Origin: Sebastes aleutianus
Taxonomy: Eukaryota > Chordata > Actinopteri > Perciformes > Sebastidae
Direction of reading: 5' to 3'
NCBI GenBank assembly: GCA_916700875.1
Contig: CAKAKS010000032.1
Coordinates: 17,041,629 to 17,105,628 of the forward strand
Length of the DNA stretch: 64,000 bases
How positions within the stretch are numbered: position 1 is the stretch's first letter; each line of letters begins with the position of its first letter. Below are positions 51,010-58,518 of this stretch, in pieces. A program made the position numbers and the translations under genes. A model generated the notes under the pieces. The model ran no database searches and was not told the DNA's origin. It worked only from the letters and a program-made list of their open reading frames with translations.

Positions 51010-51200
51010 CTTATATGAAAGCCACATGTCATCCTCTAGTGTAAACCTGCAGTGGGAGAAAGATCTTGGCAAGATCTTGTTGCATATTTAACCCAGTAAT
51101 TATTCTGGCCGGACAGATTAAATATTACTGCAATGTGAATTAGTCTTGCACTCATAATTACGCAATGGTGGAGCCATTTTTAATGACTATCATCTGGAAA
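51010..51200. promoter_or_regulatory. Candidate conserved non-coding element
   Basis: A repeat-free block with AGTAATTATTC, GATTAAATATTAC, CATAATTACG and TTTTTAATGA, that is, several homeodomain-type cores in under 200 bp. Conservation cannot be tested here; the call rests on composition only. Confidence 0.3.
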
Positions 51201-52331
51201 ATACCAATATTAGGACGTCCATGTTGAGTTGACTGGGGTTGCAGAGCATTCTCCATTGAGCAACATATAACTGATAAAAAAAAAAGAAATGTGTCACATA
51301 TTTTTTTGGTCTTGAACTGTTCTGTTCTACTATCAAGATACTAAAATGCAATTATAAGATCGTGTGGGCTATGAATTGTGAATGACTATAGGGGTGACTC
51401 AAATTGTCCTGCTTTTAATCTATCTTTTGAGTATCAAAAACTCACCCCCAATAGGCTAGGAAAAGAGTTGATAGTCAGTTACAATGATTTCCATCCTCAG
51501 AAGCATCTCATATCACTTTTGCAGAATAATCCACTTCTCAACTGTCCACTCATAATCTCAGTATGTTTCAAACTATCTTCATTGTTGCCAAAATAGAGCC
51601 ACAAATGCTGCTTCCATATTGTACTATTGCCTTTAAAAAAAATCCAGAGCTCCTCCGGAAGCTGTGTCTTGCTGTGAACGACAACATTTTTTACAACCAG
51701 TCTACAGAGGGTGTAAATTTCATACTAAAAAGACTGATCTTGGGCAGAGAAACACTTTACTAATGCACATTGTGCAAGTGGTTGTTGATGGCCAGAAGCG
51801 TGGAGTATTGGACTGCAGAGGGGCGGGACAAGTTTAAAGTTTAATTCCCACTCTGCAGTAAATTAGAACACAGCAGGGTAATGTCTGTTTATCCCAAATA
51901 CAGCTGCCTGGGCCTCTCTCCTATCCCTCTCCTGCTCTCCCCACAGACCACACCACGGCCTCGGGATCACCTGGACCAGCAGTACACACACAAATGGCGC
52001 TACACAAAACACACATTATGCGAACACATGCACTTGCATAAACAAACAAACCAGCACATACATACATACATACATGCATGCATATGCTCACAGATACAAA
52101 CTCACCCTGTACTCATGCACACACACACACAGATGTAAACATACTGGTTGTGCAGTAGAGCAGATGCATTACAAATAGATTTTGGAGTTCAATGACACCA
52201 GTGGCTTGAGGGCTGAACTTAAACTGAGAGGCAATTACTTTGTGGCTACTTGCTTCATTTTGATTTTCATTATAGGGGGTGATTGTATCTATCTAGATTG
52301 TATCTCAAAATAGTATAAGAGGGTGAGACAG
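51201..52331. other. Intergenic, no gene seen
   Basis: AT-rich unique sequence with two short chance frames at 51378-51763, then a CA-rich stretch near 51990-52135. Nothing else was recognised. Confidence 0.5.
52055..52080 (+). repeat. (ACAT)n microsatellite
   Basis: Short tandem tetranucleotide run followed by CATGCATGCATATGC, in a CA-rich neighbourhood. Confidence 0.85.
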
Positions 52332-53367
52332 CCCTTACCAAAAAGAAGTCTATTCAAGTGTGCTATTAGTAGCCTATACTTCTTTTAAACTTAAAATAAG
52401 AGAGTATACTTTCAGTTTACTTTTTATGTACTTATCAGAGATATACTTAACAAAATTATATTTAAGTATACTTGGCTCATACTGACAAGTATTCAGAAAA
52501 GTCTAAGATACTTGGCTCATACTGACAAGTATACAGAAAAGTCTAAGTATACTTGACTTATAGGTCTACTTGTACTTAATCTTTTGATCGAGATGTACTT
52601 AAAAAAGTATAATTAAGTATTCTTAAGTATACTTGGCTTGTAGTTGTGGTTACTTTTAGATAGAGTAGCCTATTAAAATGTGTGAGAATTTGTAAAAGGA
52701 TGTTTTGATATGAATTTACTTAAATTCATCAAGAATTTTCTATGGTTTTGGATTATCAGTTCACGATAATAATATGATAATAATAGCAATAATATAATAA
52801 CAAGTCGAGTCTCAAGTGTGTGCGACTTAAGTGCGACCCGAGTCCAAGTTGCAGACTCGAGTCCCCATCTCTGATAAAAAGTGGGTTACAAATACAGAGT
52901 ATACTTGCAGTATAACAACTATTAAACTAGTGGTTTACTGAGAGTGTACTTTAAAGTGTACTTTCATAAACTATAAAGTGGGCTACAAGTACATACAAGT
53001 ATACTTCCAGTATAAACACTATTAAACTAGTTGTTTACTGAGACTATACTTTAAAGTGTACTTTCATAAATTAAAAAGTGGGCTGCAAGTATAAAACTAC
53101 TAAATTATCAGCATACTTATAGTATAGTTGCAGTACAGAATAAAACTTAGGTGCAAACTATTTGTGAACTCAAAGTTTACTATTCTTACATTTAAAGTAT
53201 AGTGAAAAGTATACTTTTATAAACTAAAAAGTGGGCCAATTTAGTCCCAAGAAGTAGTACACTTACAAGTATATGAATAGTGCATTTTAATACATAAAGT
53301 ATACCTGAGAAATACATACTTGAACTTTACTTAAGTATACTTCAAGTGTACTACTTTTTCGTAAGGG
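52332..53367. mobile_element. AAGTATACTT-rich TIR element
   Basis: The left end CCCTTACCAAAAAGAAGT and the right end, CCCTTACGAAAAAGTAGT on the other strand, are terminal inverted repeats. The interior holds five exact AAGTATACTT palindromes (52464, 52545, 52625, 53207 and 53333) and many near copies. It also has a 40-bp tandem pair at 52470-52549. A separate fragment at 52803-52877 (GACTCGAGTCC-type words) seems to be inserted in it. It encodes no protein. Confidence 0.75.
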
Positions 53368-53445
53368 AGTGTCAGAAAGGTGATTATTTTGTTCTATTTA
53401 AAATATTGTGGCTTTACCAAAGCTTGCAGTGATGTTGTATTGGAC

Positions 53446-53449
53446 TGCT

Positions 53450-53486
<37 letters not shown>

Positions 53487-54050
53487 TATCTTTATTGATC
53501 CTGAGGGAAATTCAAGTTTCCAGCATCACAGATCCATAGTGCAAAACATGTTAGTAAAACGGTAGTAAAAAAGTTAGAAGTACAAAGTACAAAGTACAAA
53601 AAAAATATACCAGATAAAAAAATACAAGGAGATGAAGAAAACTGTTGAAACTGAATATAGTGCAGGGTAACAACTGTGATACACGACTATTACAAATGTG
53701 AAAATAGGGCAAAAAGTGATATAGTGCTGAATAATAAAATATAGGAGATAGGAGATATACAGTAGAGACCAGGGGATTAATAAATGTAAAATATGGAATA
53801 TAATGTGGGATGAGAACTGAGGTAGAGAGTTTAAAAAAAAATATATACTAAAGTGCAGAATAATGTACATTATTGGTATAACACAGTAAAAACCAGTCTA
53901 TAAATGTGCAGAGTAGAGCTGTTGGTGGTGTGCAGAATTTTAAAAAAGTAGATTAGTCTATGAAAGTTCACTGTGTGCATTATTATCTGTCCTGCAGACC
54001 GTCCTCCTTTTCCCCCTAGAGAGGTGTTGTACAGTTGTTATTAATGTTAT
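53446..54050 (-). mobile_element. 3' end of a non-LTR retrotransposon (LINE)
   Basis: On the - strand the frame near 54040-53990 reads QLYNTSLGGKGG, close to the RLYNSSLGG end typical of reverse-transcriptase polyproteins of fish L2/Rex-type LINEs. This is followed by an AT-rich 3' untranslated part, the tail TTGAATTTCCCTCAGGATCA and a (TATC)n tract. The 5' part is missing, as usual for truncated LINEs. The exact family was not determined. Confidence 0.7.
53450..53487 (+). repeat. (GATA)n microsatellite
   Basis: About nine tandem tetranucleotides, forming the 3' tail of the LINE copy on the - strand. Confidence 0.95.
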
Positions 54051-54060
54051 TTTGTCCACC

Positions 54061-54922
54061 CCTGTGACTACAAACGTTGCAGTAGTAGTGTTTTTAGACA
54101 GTAAATGTACTCTAATCCCTCCACAAGTAGCAGGCCAGCTGGGGGTGTTGCTTTATTATTAGGTATTTGCTGCCGTCTAGTGGAATATCAAGTCATTGCA
54201 TGAAGACAATGGAGTAGAAGTGCTGTCGGGTCTCTGTGGTAATCACATACAGGAGCTCTTTGGATCCTTCAGGTGTATTGGGCTCATTCAGTCTTGTGAA
54301 GGGCTCATTGCATGGGTGGAAAAAAGTACAAAATGAAAGTCTCCCTCAAAAATAATCAAAAGCACACTGTAGTGTTTGGACAATATTAAAATGCCTTTAT
54401 TTTACATGGCAATAATTGTTTAGAATGACCAACGCGTTGCGACCAACATAGGTCTTCATCAGGGTCACTGTGAGCATTCAGCAGTAGCTTGCACACCTAT
54501 ATTGTGTTATACTAATCAGTAGAGTGGGAGGGTGGTTCTCCATCAATGAGCGAGCCTATTGGTGGAAAAACAAGGAAATGACACATCATCAATAGGGAGG
54601 AGAAAGAGAAGGAAAAGGAAAAATGGGAGGAGGAATTAAAAGGAAGTGAAGGAAAGAGGAGATGAGAGGTAAACATAAATGACTAAAGTAAAGACAAATA
54701 TGATACAATGTGACTACTAAGTCAAGGTGGACCCAATACTTTCTTATGTAGGTCTACACATGATGAGTTCCTTAATATATAACTATAGTCTCATCCACAT
54801 TTTTCTGCCTACAAACACACATTGACTACAAAATGACCTTACCCTTCAATAGTTCATTGCAATCACGTCATTGCATGTTGTAAATTAAGGCTGATAACCA
54901 TTTAATAGATGTTTGTCTCCAT
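54061..54922. other. Unassigned repeat-like region
   Basis: No gene is seen. It holds the hammerhead-like motif with flanking sequence that may be remains of a retroelement, a purine-rich stretch at 54590-54670, and short CTAGTGGA words at 54178 and 54923. Its AT-rich composition and lack of codon structure argue against coding. Confidence 0.5.
54424..54469 (-). ncRNA. Hammerhead-ribozyme-like motif (degenerate)
   Basis: On the - strand the order is AGTGACC, CTGATGA, A, GACC, TATGTT, GGTC, GCAA, CGCG, TT, GGTCATT. AGTGACC pairs with GGTCATT (stem I, 7 bp with one G-U). GACC pairs with GGTC (stem II). A minimal C-G stem III precedes a GTT cleavage-type triplet. Two features differ from a strict hammerhead core: an extra A after CTGATGA and GCAA instead of GAAA. 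Short-stem-III hammerheads are known in Penelope-like retroelements and retrozymes. This is probably a decayed copy from such an element. Confidence 0.4.
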
Positions 54923-54967
54923 CTAGTGGACAATAAGAAGAATGCATTATAAGGAAGGGAGCGGATG
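54923..54967 (+). repeat. Left copy of 45-49 bp direct repeat
   Basis: Starts CTAGTGGACAATAAGAAG and ends GGGAGCGGATG. It is nearly identical to 57086-57134, differing by one substitution near the start, an extra TAT/ATT triplet and one inserted C. Confidence 0.85.
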
Positions 54968-55771
54968 CAGAATAGTGATGGGAATGAAGGCTCTTTTTAG
55001 TGAGCCAGATCATTTGACTCAGCTCACCAAGAAGAGCCGGCTCTTTCGGCTCCCAAACGGTTCTTGAATTTACCACTTCTGCCTTTTATAATGCAGCCAA
55101 ATTTAGCACTGTTTTGATTTTTGATTAGTATGTTTGCGCATATATCACTTAAATTATTCAATATAATTATACTAAACCTTATAATTTCCAGAATACCGTA
55201 ACTTTACATGCTGCTTCGTTTCCGACTGTCACTCATCTTGTCTGCTATTCGCGCACCGCACTCCTCTCTCTTTCTCTCCTCCTCTCCCTCCTGCTCTTTA
55301 CCTGTAGACCGTCAGCGCGCCGTGCATCCCCGCCCCTCGCTGCTTGATGGTATGAGCCTTGTCTGTCATCACCTGATTGGTCGCACCGACATCATTAACA
55401 CAACGTCAGTCACAGTCAAGGTACGTGTCCACAGGGGCGTTTTTTATCGCGAGGGGACGCGACACTTTCCAACATTGGACGCTTGGTGGGCTGTCGCTAG
55501 ACACAAGGCTGTCCCCACCTGATTGGACGAACGCTTTCCCGCCGTGGGCTGCTGCTCCCAGCTTTCAAACCGGAAACAGTATGGAGGCTCGTTTGGAAAT
55601 TTTCTTCTCTTATTTCATGAAAATAGTTCACCGAAATGTGTTTCTGAAAACATTTGAGGCGAGAAATAAGCCACGCGGTTGACAAATCTGTCTTTATTTT
55701 GGATCGACAACGTTTATTTTAAAAGATTCTCGGGAGTTTCGAGAGGCGGCGAGTCGCGTCGGACGCCTGTG

Positions 55772-55810
55772 ATTTGCATAAAGTAGACTAGACCTCAACT
55801 TTATGCAAAT
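55772..55810. repeat. 13-bp inverted repeat of octamer motifs
   Basis: ATTTGCATAAAGT at 55772-55784 and its exact reverse complement at 55798-55810, with a 13-nt loop. Each arm contains the POU octamer ATTTGCAT/ATGCAAAT. It sits inside the hAT-like composite, so it may simply be transposon structure. Confidence 0.7.
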
Positions 55811-56408
55811 GAGGAGCGGGCGTCGTGACGCTCCGTTTCTCGAAAACGCGACGCCACGCTACCAGAATGCATTGCCGGGCTGCTTACATAGACAATGAAT
55901 GGGGAGGGTCGGGATCCCATGCGCGCTCGCATATGCGCGGATATGAATATCTCTGAGAATATCTAGTGAATGTACAGGGGACGTTTGTGCAGAAATAACT
56001 GCTGCAGCTCCTCCAGACCAACAGAGGTTTTCTGTGTCTTGTGAAGTGACGGGGCTCCGCAAAGAGAAACGTTATCGTCTCCGACCGGGTGCCAGTGTCT
56101 CCCCTTTTCCTGGTCGGGAGGCTGAAGGAGGAAAAGCCAACACTAGGATCAGATCTAAATCATGTTCATGGAGAGACCTTCGTCTGGTCAGCTAACATTA
56201 CTGCCAAGCAGGTGAAATATAGAGTGATATTGTGGTTTTAGCTGATGTGTGTCGCCTCACTGTTTTGAGCAATTCTCGTTCATGTCTATTTAGAGAGAGC
56301 AAGTGCGAGCCTGACGCTGACTTTCGTTGACTAAACGGCCACAAATGTCACTGTTAACAAGCATTTCTGAAAGTTACAAACAGTCCCTTTAACCCTCCTA
56401 TTATCTTT

Positions 56409-56425
56409 GGGGTCAATTTGACCCC
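56409..56425. promoter_or_regulatory. Oestrogen-response-element-like palindrome 1
   Basis: GGGGTCAATTTGACCCC is a perfect 17-nt palindrome containing GGTCA-ATT-TGACC, the ERE core spacing of two half-sites inverted with 3 nt between. The outer base is G/C rather than A/T. Function is inferred only. Confidence 0.35.
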
Positions 56426-56587
56426 ATTCAATGTTTAACGTCTCTAAATAAATGATTGACATCATTTTTTTTGCTTCATATTTAATGACTTTTCCTAATT
56501 TAATGGGGACAACTGGGTAAACATAAAATTAAAATGATGATATGTTTTCAGTGTCCTGTACACATGCTGTACGCATCGGTGTTCTTT

Positions 56588-56604
56588 GGGGTCAATTTGA
56601 CCCC
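56588..56604. promoter_or_regulatory. Oestrogen-response-element-like palindrome 2
   Basis: Identical to the site at 56409-56425, inside the same MITE. Confidence 0.35.
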
Positions 56605-56979
56605 AGGCTGTTTTAGCTGTATAAAACATATAAGAAATATCAACATTTTACACACATTTGTTTTGGATGATACTGAGGTCACTATAACATGCAACTTTAT
56701 AATCTTCAAAAAGCTTTAGGGCCCTAACCTAACATAACCATAACTGTAGTAGTGCGAGAACCACTGATAGTTCACACGACATGGGGGAGGGGAAACATTA
56801 TTCTTGCGAGAACTTTGATATTTCCCCACGTTTTGGGGGCGGCAAAATATGGTTCCCGTGAAGATATTGATTTTATTTAAAGGGCTATTTAGGTAGTCAA
56901 CAAACAAACATAAAGTACCTGACACATAAACTTGGGTAACAATTTTAATTATAATCATTTTCTGCAGGTTTAAATTGCT

Positions 56980-56996
56980 GGGGTCAAATTGACCCC
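56980..56996. promoter_or_regulatory. Oestrogen-response-element-like palindrome 3
   Basis: GGGGTCAAATTGACCCC, the reverse-complement version of the other two, near the right end of the MITE and about 670 bp before the ddhd1 start codon. Confidence 0.35.
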
Positions 56997-57085
56997 AAGG
57001 ATAAAAGATGTTAGTAAATTTGAAGGTAACAGGAGGGTTAAAAGAGCCGGCTCTTTTAGCCGGTTCGTTCGTGACCGACACATCA

Positions 57086-57134
57086 CTAGCGGACAATAAG
57101 AAGAATGCATTATTATAAGGAACGGGAGCGGATG
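57086..57134 (+). repeat. Right copy of 45-49 bp direct repeat
   Basis: Starts CTAGCGGACAATAAGAAG and ends GGGAGCGGATG. It lies directly against the ddhd1 promoter block and matches 54923-54967. Confidence 0.85.
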
Positions 57135-57665
57135 TCGTCATGTCCGCGCACGTTCGCGCATTTCTACGTGCGCGTTCACGAGTGCATCCTGTGATCTATG
57201 CGTCAGCTGTCAAGCTGCACACACGCACACTACAGTGCTGCTGTCTCTATGCGAGGGTTTGTTTGGACAACGAATGAATCTGTTATTCCACAGAGACACA
57301 CAACACACAGAAAGTATGAAGACTGTCGTGTTATCAAGCTGGACTTAACGCGACTAAAGGAAAGTGGTGTGACAAAGGCTTTATGTGAGTTAGTTAAAGA
57401 GAGGAGAAGAGAAACGGTTGGTTTTCCGGTTGCAACCGTTGCGGACTTGCTAATAAGCTACAACCGGCTTCGTTAGCTTAGCATAGCTAGCATGCTAACA
57501 AGCTAGGCTAGCTGATGTTAGGGACGGTAATGCGCTGCTGGAGGTGTTTTAATTTAGTTGAAATTACCATTTTAACACCAGTATGAAACCTTGTTGTCAT
57601 AGCTGCTGTTGTGAAGTGAGAGCTTGTGTGCAGCAGACAGTGAGGTTGGGTTGCTCATGTTAGTT
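57135..57665 (+). promoter_or_regulatory. ddhd1: ddhd1 proximal promoter and 5' UTR region
   Basis: This is the unique sequence between the right-hand direct repeat and the chosen start codon. It opens with a CpG-rich block (57147-57180) containing GCGCACGTTCGCGCA and ACGTGCGCGTT, which resemble NRF1-type and E-box-like sites. There is no TATA box at an obvious place, as is usual for a broadly expressed gene. At 57472-57520 is a dense cluster of AGCTA/TTAGC words including GCTAGCATGCTA. An open frame of 92 codons at 57198-57476 would be an upstream ORF if transcription starts before it. The transcription start cannot be fixed from sequence alone. Confidence 0.5.
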
Positions 57666-58518
57666 ATGAGCAGTTTCAACATCACAACCTCCACTTTGAG
57701 CACCGACAGTAGAGGCTCACCTCTCAGCATCGACGACGCTACCAACAACAACAACAAGAAGCAGTGGGATCTGTTGGGAAGCGATGTGTTTCCGTGCTGT
57801 CACGACGACGAGATGAGTCCCATGGACGACACCATACAAGCGGGGATGTCCTCGGTCCAGACGGGACTGGTGCTCCACGCCACCAGACACCACAACAACA
57901 ACAACACCACCATCAACCAGCAGCAGCAGGACGGGCTGCTGTTGGACCTGAGCAGCAGCAGCACCTCTCCAACGGCAGCCTTCCTCCTGGAGGACAGCAG
58001 CTCTCTGGAGTACAGCGACAACGACGGTGGGAACAACGCGGGTCCGTTGTTCGAGAGGAGGAAGAGGTCTCGGTCCAACAGCTCCAGACACCGCTTCAAC
58101 GAGGTGGTGACGGAGCTCGGTGCCGAGGAGGTGCGGTGGTTCTACAAGGAGGACAAGAAAACGTGGAAGTGCTTTGTCGGGCATGACTCGCTTAACATTG
58201 AGCGCATGTTTCGGAAATACTGTGAGCTGAACCCTGGTGGTGCAGCAGGATCCAGGATCAGTGGTGGTGTGGAGGATGAGTGCGGTAGTAATAACGGCGT
58301 GGAGAGCAGAGGACTGAACGGTGCAGCGGTGGTGGTGCAGGTGGAGACGAGGACCAGCAGTGTGCACGGAGGCCAGGGGTCCCTGGACACATCCACCGTG
58401 TCCTCGGAGGAGAGGGACATTGACAGCATTGAGATCAACGTGGAGCCTGTGTGTGTCCGAGGAGGGCTCTATGAGGTGGATGTCAAAGAGAGGGAGTGCA
58501 ATCCTGTTTACTGGAAGC
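57666..58518 (+). CDS. ddhd1: ddhd1 coding exon 1 (N-terminus of phosphatidic-acid-preferring phospholipase A1)
   Basis: This exon encodes the first 284 residues of DDHD1, a cytosolic, membrane-associated phospholipase A1 that prefers phosphatidic acid; human DDHD1 mutations cause spastic paraplegia SPG28. The strongest match is residues 142-174, a WWE-like segment with VVTELG, EEVRWFYKEDKKTW (W158, W167) and a following HDSL. A second conserved block, at about 258-284, contains VEPVCVRGGLYEVDV and PVYWK. The N-terminal part is low complexity (Asn-27 to Asn-30, further Asn, Gln and Ser runs) as in other vertebrates. A TGA in frame at 57612 closes the frame upstream. In-frame ATGs are at 57657 (C at -3, T at +4) and 57666 (G at -3, A at +4); I chose 57666 for its better context. 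The exon ends AAGC|GTGAGT in phase 1. Identification rests on remembered family sequence, but the match through the splice junction is very specific. Confidence 0.95.

Larger units (their letters stand above)
56393..57037. mobile_element. piggyBac-like MITE with TTAA target sites
   Basis: A 645-bp element flanked by TTAA at 56389-56392 and 57038-57041. The ends CCCTCCTATTATCTT and GGTAACAGGAGGG are inverted repeats starting with CCC, the arrangement of piggyBac-type elements. No transposase is encoded. It carries three GGGGTCA-NNN-TGACCCC palindromes at 56409-56425, 56588-56604 and 56980-56996. It is nested in the hAT-like composite. Confidence 0.8.
54973..57088. mobile_element. hAT-like composite insertion upstream of ddhd1
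   Basis: The left end TAGTGATGGGAA and the right end, which reads TAGTGATGTGTCGG on the other strand, form short imperfect terminal inverted repeats. Both ends carry subterminal AAGAGCCGGCTCTTT blocks (about 55034 and 57043). This is the layout of non-autonomous hAT elements common in fish. The interior is a mosaic that includes an inverted octamer hairpin and a nested piggyBac-like MITE. No matching 8-bp target duplication is present. Instead a 45-49 bp direct repeat sits outside each end. Confidence 0.6.

Noticed and set aside
52332..53367. CRISPR-like spaced repeats
   Set aside because: Repeats are short palindromes at irregular spacing inside a transposon of a eukaryotic genome; there are no uniform spacers.
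1..57100. tRNA, rRNA or mitochondrial insertions
   Set aside because: None seen by eye; no cloverleaf with matching A and B boxes and no rRNA-like blocks were recognised.
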